Shown: positions 1 to 8,796, numbered from the stretch's first letter. The stretch is DNA of 24,255 bases from Planctomycetota bacterium (GCA_029259975.1 JAJDEE010000443.1:1-24255), one strand, 5' to 3'. Notes: a model not told the origin generated them from the sequence alone. Translations and numbers: made by a program.

Positions 1-1278
1 GAAGCCAACGGCTGGGCCTATATTTCGATGATGCCGCAGATGCTCGAAAACGTACCCGACAATCCGGGAGAACTCTTTGGCGCACTCACCAAAGACTACG
101 ATCTTGCTATCCGCCTCCACGTCCAAAACATTCCCGAGGCTTTCAAGCAAATGGCTCTCGGCCAAATTCAAATGGGTATGGAAGCGGGAATGAAAAGGTT
201 GGACAACGAATCGGACGAGCAGTTCGAGGCCCGCAAGGCTTTGTCAAAAGCTCAAGTCGACCAGCTTAAACTAGCGGCCCAAGACTTAGACGCACTGACT
301 TTTGGCATTGCCATCGATGGCGAACAGCAGCGCACGTTCATGGATATTGCCTACACTGCCATAGCAGGCAGCAAGCTTGCCGAGCAAATGGCCTTGAATA
401 GCGACCCGAAGACGGACTTTGCCGGTTTCTTCCAACCCGACGCGGCAATGATGATGTCGTTCGCCTCGAAAATCGCGGAATCCGATCTGGCCCAGATGGA
501 ACAAATGTTTGGGGCACTACGAAAGCAGATCGAAACCGCAATCGACGACGATTCGAGTTCGAAAAGCGACGAAGATCGCGAGCTTGTTAAAAGTGCCATT
601 GGCGACTTCATGGAAGCCTTCAAGGCCACACTACAAGCAGGCAAAATGGATGGCGGGGCTGTGCTGAATGTCAGTCCCTCTTCGCTGTCGCTCGTTGCGG
701 GTGGGTTTATTGCAAACCCGGCGAAGGTCGAGAGTGGGCTTAAAAAACTGGCCGAATTGGCCAAAAAAGAAGGTCCCGATTTCCCCGGTATCAATTGGAA
801 CTCAAGCAGCCACGCCGACGTGCAGTTCCACACATTCAGCATGCCTATTCCCGACGATGGCGACAAGGAAAATGCTCACAAGCTCTTCGGCGAGACGATC
901 GATGTCGCGATCGGCATTGGCAAAGAAACAGTCTACTTCGCGATCGGTCGCGAATGTCTCGAAGCAATAAAGGGCATCATGGACGCTTCGGCCGCTTCGC
1001 CGCAAAAATCGGTACCGCCCATGGAGATGAGCTTCGCAATAGCTCAAATCTTGGAGGCTGCCGCAGCGTTTGCCGACGAGGACGATAAACCACAAATCGA
1101 GATGATCGCCAACATGCTTACCAACGAAGCCAATGGTCGCGACCACGTGCGCATTGTCGTTCAGCCGATCGAGAATGGCGCCCGCTCCCGATTCGAAGCG
1201 GAAGAAGGCGTCTTGCGTGCTATTGGCATGGCTGTTGAGGCAGCCCAAATGAAGAAAATGCAGGCTGCCGGTTTTTAG
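1..1278 (+). CDS. 3' part of an unknown protein (5' end outside the window)
   Basis: The reading frame is open from the first base, with codons E-A-N-G-W-A-Y-I-S before the first ATG at 28, and closes with TAG at 1276-1278. The gene therefore almost certainly begins upstream, and 425 residues are visible. The visible part is rich in Ala, Met, Glu and Gln and reads as mostly helical. An acidic serine stretch (DDDSSSKSDED) is encoded around 545-580. I see no catalytic motif, membrane segment or repeat that names a family. A planctomycete-specific protein of unknown function is the best description, and this assignment is inference. A strong hairpin terminator lies about 55 bases after the stop, so the gene ends its own transcription unit before lysA. 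Confidence 0.8.
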   Translation, partial: EANGWAYISMMPQMLENVPDNPGELFGALTKDYDLAIRLHVQNIPEAFKQMALGQIQMGMEAGMKRLDNESDEQFEARKALSKAQVDQLKLAAQDLDALTFGIAIDGEQQRTFMDIAYTAIAGSKLAEQMALNSDPKTDFAGFFQPDAAMMMSFASKIAESDLAQMEQMFGALRKQIETAIDDDSSSKSDEDRELVKSAIGDFMEAFKATLQAGKMDGGAVLNVSPSSLSLVAGGFIANPAKVESGLKKLAELAKKEGPDFPGINWNSSSHADVQFHTFSMPIPDDGDKENAHKLFGETIDVAIGIGKETVYFAIGRECLEAIKGIMDASAASPQKSVPPMEMSFAIAQILEAAAAFADEDDKPQIEMIANMLTNEANGRDHVRIVVQPIENGARSRFEAEEGVLRAIGMAVEAAQMKKMQAAGF

Positions 1279-1331
1279 GTCGCCAAATTGACTCGAGGTG
1301 CGAACTTTTGTTTGCTCGAAATGTCCAACAT

Positions 1332-1368
1332 GCGGGCATTGGTTGCTGACGCGGCCAATGCCCGTTTT
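1332..1368 (+). terminator. Rho-independent terminator after the first gene
   Basis: A perfect 10-bp inverted repeat (CGGGCATTGG at 1333-1342, CCAATGCCCG at 1355-1364) continues inward through two G-U pairs and two G-C pairs to a four-base loop TGAC, and is followed by TTTT at 1365-1368. It sits 55 bases past the stop of the upstream gene and about 130 bases before lysA. The short U-run is the only weakness. Confidence 0.75.
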
Positions 1369-1406
1369 GGTATATTGGGGCACTCGTACTCCGCTCCCGC
1401 TCCCTT

Positions 1407-1470
1407 ACGGTCGGGGTTCGCCACGGTCGGGGTTCGCCACGGTCGGGGTTCGCCACAGTCAGGGTCCGCC
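1407..1470. repeat. 16-bp tandem repeat, four copies
   Basis: The unit ACGGTCGGGGTTCGCC occurs three times exactly (1407-1422, 1423-1438, 1439-1454). A fourth copy with three changes follows at 1455-1470. It lies between the terminator and the lysA start, on a G-rich strand with GGGG in each exact unit. The short ORFs across it are a by-product of the repeat and not genes. Confidence 0.9.
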
Positions 1471-1500
1471 ATTTGTCTTTAACCACCGTCACTAACCGCT

Positions 1501-2775
1501 ATGAACTTCCCTACGCAAATCGAATCAATTGCCGGCCATGCAGTCGCTGATCTTGCCCAGCAGTTTGGTACGCCGACCTACGTTTACGACGCTGCCAAAA
1601 TCGTTGAACGTATTAACGACCTCAGCCAGTTCGACGTGACTCGCTACGCGCAAAAAGCGGCCTCGAATCTGGCGATTCTCGACCTTGTGCGCCGCCACGG
1701 TGTGCTTGTCGACTCGGTCAGTGCCGGCGAAATCCGTCGCGCGCTCGCCGCCGGCTTCAAGGCCGGCTCTGACGAACCGCCACAGATCGTCTACACCGCC
1801 GACATTTTCGATCGCGAAGCCCTCGACCTCGTTGTCGAACATAACATCCCCGTCAACTGCGGCTCGCCCGACATGATCGACCAGTTGGGCGAGCGCGTTT
1901 CTGACCGGGGTATCACCCTCCGCATCAACCCCGGCTTTGGTCACGGCCACAGTCAAAAAACCAACACCGGCGGCGAGCAATCCAAGCACGGCATCTGGCA
2001 CGAACAACTCGACAATTGCCTCGACCGCGCCACTCGTAACGGCCTTACCATCACCGGCCTGCACATGCACATCGGCTCGGGTACCGATCTCGAACACCTT
2101 AGCCAAGTTTGCGGTGCGATGGAAAAAGCCGCGCACATCGTCGGCCCCACGCTCACTTCGATCAGCGCCGGCGGCGGCCTGCCCACGCCCTATCGCGAAG
2201 GCGACCAACGCGTCGATATCGCCGCTTATTTTGATTTGTGGGACGCCACGCGCAACCGGCTCGCCACAGCCTTTGGCAACCCTATCAGTCTAGAAATCGA
2301 ACCAGGTCGTTACCTCGCCGCCGAAAGTGGCAGCCTGATCGCCGAAATTCGGGCCGTCAAGCAAATGGGCAAAAATCTCTATTACCTGCTTGATGCCGGA
2401 TTTAATGATTTGGCTCGGCCGATCCTGTACGGCTCTTACCACCCGATGGCAGTCTGTCCTGCTACTGAGCCTGGGCGTCTCCGCCCCGAACAAGAAGTGA
2501 TTGTTGGTGGACCACTTTGCGAGTCGGGCGATATTTTTACACAGGAAGAAGGCGGCTTCGTTTGTAACCGCCCGTTGCCCAAAGCGTCTGTCGGCGATTA
2601 TCTCGTCATCGGTTGCACCGGCGCATACGGCTCAGTCATGGGCAGTAACTACAACAGCAAACCCCTCGCTCCCGAAGTCCTCTTGCTAGACGGCAAGGCA
2701 CATCAAATTCGCCGACGACAAACGTTCGAAGAAATGATCGGTGCGGAAATTGTGCCCGAAGTGGAAAAAGAATAG
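1501..2775 (+). CDS. lysA: Diaminopimelate decarboxylase
   Basis: This cytosolic PLP enzyme converts meso-diaminopimelate to L-lysine, the last step of lysine synthesis. The 424-residue length fits the family. Visible fold-III decarboxylase motifs, in order, are: the PLP lysine in YAQKAASN (K52; the usual form is YAxKAN), the HMHIGSG motif at 188-194, the glycine-rich phosphate loop GGGLP at 224-228, EPGR at 267-270, CESGD at 340-344 with the active-site Cys, and GAYG at 374-377 with the PLP-contacting Tyr. The ATG at 1501 is kept because the protein starts at the usual distance from the barrel domain. No Shine-Dalgarno sequence precedes it. Arginine/ornithine decarboxylases share the fold, but the CESGD and GAYG context favours LysA. 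The gene stands alone, after a terminator and a tandem repeat. Confidence 0.93.
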   Translation: MNFPTQIESIAGHAVADLAQQFGTPTYVYDAAKIVERINDLSQFDVTRYAQKAASNLAILDLVRRHGVLVDSVSAGEIRRALAAGFKAGSDEPPQIVYTADIFDREALDLVVEHNIPVNCGSPDMIDQLGERVSDRGITLRINPGFGHGHSQKTNTGGEQSKHGIWHEQLDNCLDRATRNGLTITGLHMHIGSGTDLEHLSQVCGAMEKAAHIVGPTLTSISAGGGLPTPYREGDQRVDIAAYFDLWDATRNRLATAFGNPISLEIEPGRYLAAESGSLIAEIRAVKQMGKNLYYLLDAGFNDLARPILYGSYHPMAVCPATEPGRLRPEQEVIVGGPLCESGDIFTQEEGGFVCNRPLPKASVGDYLVIGCTGAYGSVMGSNYNSKPLAPEVLLLDGKAHQIRRRQTFEEMIGAEIVPEVEKE

Positions 2776-3025
2776 CATCGCGGTTTTGATACTTGGCGAG
2801 TAGCTGTCAATTTTCTATTTTCGCGGTTTTCAGGAATTTGCTAGCGGGGGGATAATGCCATTCGAGCCAGAATCTTTATCCGACCCACGCGATGTAACAA
2901 CCCGTCAACTGGCTTGACGAAGCTTCGATAATGCGAAGCGGCAAAATTTGGCACCTAGACCTGCGGGCAGTGCGTCCTCTACCATAAACTCGCGTGGATG
3001 CCCCTTTTTTTCGAGTTGTCAGACA

Positions 3026-6000
3026 GTGCCAGCTAAATTACCTCAACCTGATACAGAAGCTACGACCTTGCTGGAAGAAGTCGTCGGTTACCTCAATTTC
3101 TCCTCGGGCAGCTCGGATCCGGTTTTTTTGCGGAATGTTAATCAACTCTTCCGTTTGCTCGATTCGAAGCAATCTCGCGAGGAGGGCTTCCCGACTTGGT
3201 GTGAGTGGTTGCTTCAAACGATCGATCGCCTACACAAAACAGGCGGCGCGTTTGCCGATGTATCTCAGGCCAGCGCAGTCGTCGGGCTACTCCAGCAAAA
3301 GCTGCTGCCTGCCTATCGCGAACTCCATAGTGACCTGCTTTTCCATCAACAGGCGTCCGATTTGTTTCGCCCTTTCTTTGTTGGCAAGGCCTGTGAGGCT
3401 TTGTTGCTGCAAGGTTCGCCTTGGGACGAGCTAGAGCGTATTGTCGAAGGCGCGCTCGCCGAGTTGAACGACTACGTCGGCTATCGCCCCGTAGCTACGT
3501 TGTCTTCGGGCGAAGCATGCGAACCTTATGCAGGCGAATTTTTACGTCCGATACCTCTCTACATTCGTGACGCCGGCGTTGCTGTTGGACGTTACGAAAA
3601 GATCATCCAGTATGCGATTGAGATCTTAAAGTCGACCGATGAGGGAATACTTGCGCGCGCTTGGTTCGATCTCGATCGACTAGAAGAAATCGCACTCGAC
3701 CCGCGAGCGTACGATTTTGATCACCCGGTCAACCGGCGACCAAACTATCACTTTGGCATGTGGGATCCGCATCAAATTTCCAATTCGGGCTACTACACGC
3801 GTTTTGTTCTACAGCAGATCACACTCGATGCCCTGCTTTCGCGTTGTCAGAGTAACACGAGCGACGAAGATACATACCAAGAGGCGGCAACCGTACTGGC
3901 TGGTACGATATTAATGGCTTCGGGGACGAGCGGCGATGGGCCGGGCCGGCACGATTCGGCCGTAACGCTTTCGACGTTGCTACCTCTGATCGCGGCTTAT
4001 CGCGACGATTTTTATCAAGAACGGCTGGTGCAGGTAGAAGGCTCCTTCGGACAACATATCGCCGAGGAATCGCAGCGTTGCCATCAACCATTTGGCGGCG
4101 CTCGCCAGCATCTCAATCGAGAATTGGCTCGCCAGCGCGCTTTGCAGTTGCAACGCGTGCATCTGGCACATCTTTACGCCCGCCTTGGCTACCCCGAAGC
4201 TGCCCAGCAGCAGGCCGATTTGGTACGCGTGCCTTCCGCACGGATGGTCAGCGAAATATATTGTCGACTCACTGCTGGGCACGATGCAATCGATCAAGAT
4301 CGCCTGCTGCCGGTCGTTGAAAATCTCAAAGCATGCGAAGAACTAGTTTTGAGAGCTATTGAGTGCGGGGCACTCGTCGACCCCTGGAACATTGTCGGGT
4401 TCGCGGGCAACTTTAGCTTGTTTCCGGCGCTCGAAAACACGGTCCACGACTGGCGCGTCGACGAACTGGTCGAATTGATCGAGCAGATTCTCGACTTGAA
4501 TGCTCGGGCGAGGAGCGAAGCAGCTGCAATCGATGACAGCGAGCTGGAAAAGCGGTTCGAGACGATTTTGGAACGACTGTCGATCTGGTGGGACCGCTTT
4601 GCGACCTCGTCTGTCGAAGACGTCAAACGGTTGGTTGCCAAAGAAGTCGAAGTCTCGGCGAATTTGGTTTCAGGTGCTCTCAACGCTTGGCACAAGGCGG
4701 GTGCTGCCTCGGGTGACATCGGGTTTTGGCGAATGTTTGTCGATCAATTCGATTCCTCAAAAGCGTTTCAGTTGGTTATCGAAGCGCTGCTCGATCATGG
4801 TGACACGGTGGCGGCGATGGCGTTGATGATGCAGTGGGTTAGCCAAAAAGATCGCACGCCACTCGAAGAAGGCGATAGCTCGTTCCATCGCTTGGCGTTC
4901 CACTGGCTTTCAGCGGTCGAAGCAAAGCAGCTCGAATCGGGTGAGGATCAATGGTCCCAGGCTGAGAAATTTTTCGCTTACCTCGAAGCCAATGCTGAAG
5001 AATTCTGGCAAGTACCAACCTTGATACTTGACGAATCGTTGGATGGCATGTCCGACGATGCGCTGGGAGACATGAACGGAGCCATTTTTTTCGAGGACGA
5101 CGATGAGAGCGAAGAGTACGATGAGGATGGTGATGATGAGAATGAAGAGTCTGGAGGTTTGTTTGAAGCGGCCTACGAAAAAATGATCTACCAGGATAGC
5201 ACCGATGACGGCAACGAAGGCGATCTCGCCGACGACCAAATCGACTGGGAGTACACTGAGTGGGAGTACGAAGTTCAGCGTCTAGAGCAACGGCTCGATT
5301 TCCTTACCACCGTCGCCAATCTGTGGAAGCACGCTGTCATCGTCTGGGGTGCCGTCGATCAACAAGATCAAGCCCGTGCGGAGGTTTTTCAGCAATGGCT
5401 AACGCAAGCAAGCACCAACTACGACCAGCTCATCGATTTGCTTGAGACCGTACATAGCTTCGATTTTGCGCTACCCAGCGGAACGCACGAGTCGCTCGTC
5501 GAATACGATCGGCTCCGCACTACCAAAGAGGCGCTGGTCCAAAAAATCATCATCACCAGCGTCGAAACCGCCGACGCGGCCCGCTTGCTCGCCGCTGCAG
5601 GCTGCGCATCGACGGGCAACCCGGTCGAATCGTTGAGCGAGCCGCTAGACGCCTGTTCGATCAAAGTCCTTTGTGCGATCCTTGCTGGCGACGCCGATGG
5701 GGTACGCAGCCATTGGGACGAGCTGATCGCTTCGCTCGAGCCGCGTGCGATGTTGTACGTACCCCATTCGCGCGGAGGCGAACCGAGACAGATCGTCGCT
5801 ACCCGTGGGTTGCAAAAGCTTGTCCACGACCTACTGGGATGGCTGCCACAACTTGGTCTGATTAAGCAAACGTGTGAGTTGCTCGACTTGGCACAAGAAA
5901 TGGAAATTGAGCATCCCGTTGGCCAAGGAGCGGTCACCGAATTTGATCGCCTATTCGAGAATGGCTATCAGGCGATCGTACGGTCGATGGTCGCCTCGGC

Positions 6001-7024
6001 AGAATCTTGGGAAGTGGAATCTTCAGAAAAGGGCGGCGACGAACAACAATCGGCTCGCGTTGACCACCTGTTGGTTGACGCATTGCAGCAACTCACCGAG
6101 CGACAACTCGAACGCTGGCTCAAGCACAGTAAAACGTTACGGCTGAATGTAGTTGAACGACTCTCGGCCCCGAAAAGCTGGGAACGCTTTGTCCAATTCA
6201 TCGAACGGTTTGGCGGCGACTTGTTCAATCAAAAATTCATGAGCCTGGGTAACCTGCGTGGCATCTTGCATCAAGGCGTGGACTCTTGGCTAGAAAGCCT
6301 CGAAGAAGATCCCGACGCTGCCGACGAAATCGCTTTACTAGACGAGCTGGGCAATAGTTGGCCACGCCAGGAAGCGGTCGAAATCTTGACGCTCGCGATC
6401 GAATCGATCACCGAAAACTACCGTGCCTATCGTGACTACAACACCACCACTACCCAATCCGATCGCGGCGAGCTGATTTACACTCTCATCGACTTTCTGC
6501 GACTGCGCGCCGGCTACGACCGCGTCGCTTGGAACTTGAAACCGGTGATTTGGGCTCATGAAATCCTGATCCGTCACCGCCGCGCCGTCGCCTCAGAAAT
6601 GTGGTGCCAAGCATTCGCCGAGCGTACCGCCGAAGCCGCCGACGGGTATCTGGAGCAGCTTCAAAAGCTGAGCCTAAAGTACGGTATGACATTGGCGACG
6701 GTAGCCGATCGCATCAACGAACGCTTCGTCCGCCCGCTGCTGATCGATCGTGTCAAAGCCTTGGTCGAGCCTGCTCTAACGGCCACCGGCAACGATCGGG
6801 ACGCCGCTTTTTCGACTCTCGAAAGCGAAATCGCCAGCCTCTCCAGCGAACCTACCGGCGCCGGTCTCGACCTACCCGACTGGCTTGCAGCACTCGAAGA
6901 CGAAGCTACCACCGCCCGCGCACGCTTCAATCACCAACCCTCGTCCGACCGGCTAGCTCGTCACATCGGGCAGGTGCGGCTCTCTTGGCAGGAAATAATG
7001 GAGCAGCTGGAAGAGACACGCTAG
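3026..7024 (+). CDS. Very large helical protein of unknown function with an acidic insert
   Basis: The product is 1332 residues from the GTG at 3026. A longer frame opens at a TTG at 2948, but its 26 extra residues (Cys/Ser/Pro-rich) look non-coding, while MPAKLPQPDTEATTLLEEVV looks like a real N-terminus; no clear Shine-Dalgarno supports either. No signal peptide or membrane segment is visible, so it is probably cytosolic. Most of it reads as amphipathic helices in the manner of TPR-like solenoids, for example around 4140-4230 (AHLYARLGYPEAAQQQADL). An extreme acidic tract of Asp/Glu lies near residues 689-710 (5092-5153), followed by more acidic sequence and then WEYTEWEYEVQRLEQRLDFL. I recognise no enzymatic motif. 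The next gene downstream, 110 bases away, encodes a coiled-coil nuclease-like protein and could be a partner, which is inference. A short UUCG-loop hairpin follows the stop. Confidence 0.85.
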   Translation: MPAKLPQPDTEATTLLEEVVGYLNFSSGSSDPVFLRNVNQLFRLLDSKQSREEGFPTWCEWLLQTIDRLHKTGGAFADVSQASAVVGLLQQKLLPAYRELHSDLLFHQQASDLFRPFFVGKACEALLLQGSPWDELERIVEGALAELNDYVGYRPVATLSSGEACEPYAGEFLRPIPLYIRDAGVAVGRYEKIIQYAIEILKSTDEGILARAWFDLDRLEEIALDPRAYDFDHPVNRRPNYHFGMWDPHQISNSGYYTRFVLQQITLDALLSRCQSNTSDEDTYQEAATVLAGTILMASGTSGDGPGRHDSAVTLSTLLPLIAAYRDDFYQERLVQVEGSFGQHIAEESQRCHQPFGGARQHLNRELARQRALQLQRVHLAHLYARLGYPEAAQQQADLVRVPSARMVSEIYCRLTAGHDAIDQDRLLPVVENLKACEELVLRAIECGALVDPWNIVGFAGNFSLFPALENTVHDWRVDELVELIEQILDLNARARSEAAAIDDSELEKRFETILERLSIWWDRFATSSVEDVKRLVAKEVEVSANLVSGALNAWHKAGAASGDIGFWRMFVDQFDSSKAFQLVIEALLDHGDTVAAMALMMQWVSQKDRTPLEEGDSSFHRLAFHWLSAVEAKQLESGEDQWSQAEKFFAYLEANAEEFWQVPTLILDESLDGMSDDALGDMNGAIFFEDDDESEEYDEDGDDENEESGGLFEAAYEKMIYQDSTDDGNEGDLADDQIDWEYTEWEYEVQRLEQRLDFLTTVANLWKHAVIVWGAVDQQDQARAEVFQQWLTQASTNYDQLIDLLETVHSFDFALPSGTHESLVEYDRLRTTKEALVQKIIITSVETADAARLLAAAGCASTGNPVESLSEPLDACSIKVLCAILAGDADGVRSHWDELIASLEPRAMLYVPHSRGGEPRQIVATRGLQKLVHDLLGWLPQLGLIKQTCELLDLAQEMEIEHPVGQGAVTEFDRLFENGYQAIVRSMVASAESWEVESSEKGGDEQQSARVDHLLVDALQQLTERQLERWLKHSKTLRLNVVERLSAPKSWERFVQFIERFGGDLFNQKFMSLGNLRGILHQGVDSWLESLEEDPDAADEIALLDELGNSWPRQEAVEILTLAIESITENYRAYRDYNTTTTQSDRGELIYTLIDFLRLRAGYDRVAWNLKPVIWAHEILIRHRRAVASEMWCQAFAERTAEAADGYLEQLQKLSLKYGMTLATVADRINERFVRPLLIDRVKALVEPALTATGNDRDAAFSTLESEIASLSSEPTGAGLDLPDWLAALEDEATTARARFNHQPSSDRLARHIGQVRLSWQEIMEQLEETR

Positions 7025-7046
7025 CATAACAACGCGGTAGTGGTTG

Positions 7047-7062
7047 CTCTCTTTCGAGAGAG
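7047..7062 (+). terminator. Hairpin with TTCG tetraloop, weak terminator or processing site
   Basis: CTCTCT, TTCG, AGAGAG form a perfect 6-bp stem capped by a stable UUCG tetraloop, 22 bases after the stop at 7024. No U-tract follows, so it may only attenuate transcription or protect the 3' end. The two flanking genes could still be partly co-transcribed. Confidence 0.4.
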
Positions 7063-7134
7063 TCGTCATATTGCAGGGGTGGTAAACGCTTGTTCACGCC
7101 TTAATTACTCTGCCGATGCTCGAAGGAAGTTAGC

Positions 7135-8736
7135 ATGTCGAACACTTTTCAGGAAACACTGAGCTGGTCAGCAACCAACGAACTACCCAACACCGTGTCA
7201 CTGGAACTGACCATCGAAGATCGCGATACTATTCGCGCCCTCGTCCAACATGAGGAAGGGCCTGATCGCGACGAGTATGCCCTTGAAGCACTCAAAATCG
7301 GCGTCCTAGCCTTGCGACACGCCGCCGGGGCGTGGGATGCCGATTTCATCCAGCGCGAAACGACTCGAATGATCGAGACGCTTCGTCAACAGCTCGGCGA
7401 TCATGCGCGCGAGGCACAAGAAAAACTTACCAGCTCGTTCAAGGACTACCTCGATCCTGAGAATGGCCAATTCAGTCAGCGCATCCGACGACTGACAGCC
7501 AACGACGGTGAACTCACTCGGCTGCTGAGTCCTTTGATCGACGGCGATGAATCGGTCATCGCAAAGACGCTCATGTCTCAAATCGGCGAGAACAGCCCAT
7601 TGATGAAGATGCTCAACCCCGACCAATCGCAAGGTCTTTTTGCGATACTGCGCGGCAACATGGAGAGCCAGCTTGTTCAGCAACGCGACCATCTATTCAA
7701 AGAGTTTTCGCTTGATAATCCCGAGGGATCACTTTGCCGCTTGGTTCAAGAGATCACCACCAAACACGGCGACTTTACTAAGCACATGGGAGGCAAGATC
7801 GACGATGTCGTGAAAGAATTCTCGCTCGACGAAGAAAACTCCGCTTTGAGCCGTCTCGTAGGCAACGTCGACAAAGCCCAACAAAGAATAACCCAAGAAT
7901 TCTCGCTCGACAACAAACAGTCCGCACTACATAAGATGAAAGAAGAGCTGACTACGATTCTTACGGCCCATATGAAAACTAATGCCGATTTTCAAGAGGA
8001 AGTGAAAGTTTCGCTAGGCAAGCTCGTTACCAAACGCGAAGAAGAAGCCCGCTCGACTCGGCATGGCACTACATTTGAAACCGCCGTCTTCGAGTTTGTA
8101 GCATATCAAGCCCATCGGCGTGGTGATGTGCCAGAAGCGACGGGCGAGCGTCCTGGGTTGATCAAGAATTGCAAAGTTGGCGATGCTGTTATAGAAATTG
8201 GCCCCGAAAACGCAGCCGCAGGCGCAAAAATCGTTATTGAAGCGAAGCAAAAATCTGGCTACACGTTTGCCGAAGCCCGGGCCGAGATTGAGCAAGCCCG
8301 CAAAAATCGCGATGCACAGATCGGTCTATTCGTCTTTTCTCGAAGACTTGCACCTGACGATCTCGAACCTCTCACTCGCCACGGTAACGATTTGTTTTTG
8401 GTTTGGGATGCCGAGGACTTGGCTACCGACCCTTACTTTCAAGCCTCTTTAGAAATTGCACGAGCCTTATGCGTCCGCAACCAACACGTTGACGAAGAAC
8501 TTCAGATTGATTTTACTTTGATAGACAAATCGATCCTCGACATTGAAAAACGCGCAAAGAACCTCAGTGACATAGGCAACTTTGCTCAGACAATCAAATC
8601 ATCAAGCGAAAAAATTCTAAAGCGGGTCGAACTCGATAAAGAGGCCCTAGAAAAGCAAGTAACAGTACTCCGCGAATCGATGACCGACATCAAGCAATCG
8701 ATTGGGAACGTAGCCCCCGGCTCCGCCGGGGGATGA
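7135..8736 (+). CDS. Coiled-coil protein with FSLD repeats and a PD-(D/E)XK nuclease-like domain
   Basis: The product has 533 residues. The ATG at 7135 is preceded by AAGGAA at 7123-7128, a good ribosome binding site. Residues 1-310 are highly charged and helical and carry a repeated motif. EFSLD occurs at 190-194, 228-232 and 255-259, each followed by a polar stretch, Ser/Ala-Leu and a hydrophobic helix, and a degenerate version (KDYLDPENGQFSQRI) starts near 103. Residues 310-435 look like a restriction-endonuclease fold: E315 in GTTFETAV, D350 in KVGDAVIEIG, the E-x-K pair in VIEAKQK (E369, K371), then an EQARKNRDAQIGLFVFSR helix and strand. This resembles the DNA-acting, RmuC-like or DUF2130-like coiled-coil/nuclease arrangement, but the family is not certain. 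Residues 455-520 are coiled coil again. The last nine residues (NVAPGSAGG) are encoded by an inserted palindromic repeat. Confidence 0.88.
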   Translation: MSNTFQETLSWSATNELPNTVSLELTIEDRDTIRALVQHEEGPDRDEYALEALKIGVLALRHAAGAWDADFIQRETTRMIETLRQQLGDHAREAQEKLTSSFKDYLDPENGQFSQRIRRLTANDGELTRLLSPLIDGDESVIAKTLMSQIGENSPLMKMLNPDQSQGLFAILRGNMESQLVQQRDHLFKEFSLDNPEGSLCRLVQEITTKHGDFTKHMGGKIDDVVKEFSLDEENSALSRLVGNVDKAQQRITQEFSLDNKQSALHKMKEELTTILTAHMKTNADFQEEVKVSLGKLVTKREEEARSTRHGTTFETAVFEFVAYQAHRRGDVPEATGERPGLIKNCKVGDAVIEIGPENAAAGAKIVIEAKQKSGYTFAEARAEIEQARKNRDAQIGLFVFSRRLAPDDLEPLTRHGNDLFLVWDAEDLATDPYFQASLEIARALCVRNQHVDEELQIDFTLIDKSILDIEKRAKNLSDIGNFAQTIKSSSEKILKRVELDKEALEKQVTVLRESMTDIKQSIGNVAPGSAGG

Positions 8737-8796
8737 CGCTGCGAGTGATCGATGGCGTTTGTTTGGTTATCCCCCGGCAGAGCCGAGGGCTACGTC
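8708..8796. repeat. Inverted pair of GC-rich palindromes between convergent genes
   Basis: The plus strand carries ACGTAGCCCCCGG-CTCC-GCCGGGGGAT at 8708-8734, itself a hairpin (CCCCCGGC against GCCGGGGG). A related copy in the opposite orientation lies at 8770-8794 (ATCCCCCGGCAGAGCCGAGGG-CTACGT). Each copy contains the last codons and part of the stop region of one of the two convergent genes. Both copies can fold alone, and they can pair with each other, so the site probably also serves as a two-way transcription terminator. The form resembles REP-type elements. Confidence 0.85.

Noticed and set aside
1407..1470. Possible CRISPR array
   Set aside because: The 16-bp units are directly adjacent with no spacers, and no cas gene is present.
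1288..1495. Short ORFs on both strands across the region between the first gene and lysA
   Set aside because: They run through the terminator hairpin and the 16-bp tandem repeat, and their apparent coding comes from the repeat unit. No ribosome binding site or domain supports them.
2948..3025. TTG start giving a 26-residue longer giant protein
   Set aside because: The added residues are Cys/Ser/Pro-rich and unlike the rest of the protein. The GTG at 3026 starts a sequence with normal composition.
2776..3025. Promoter near the CTTGACGAAGCTTCGATAAT stretch before the giant gene
   Set aside because: TTGACG and GATAAT are too close together to be a -35/-10 pair, and no partner box at 16-18 bases was found.
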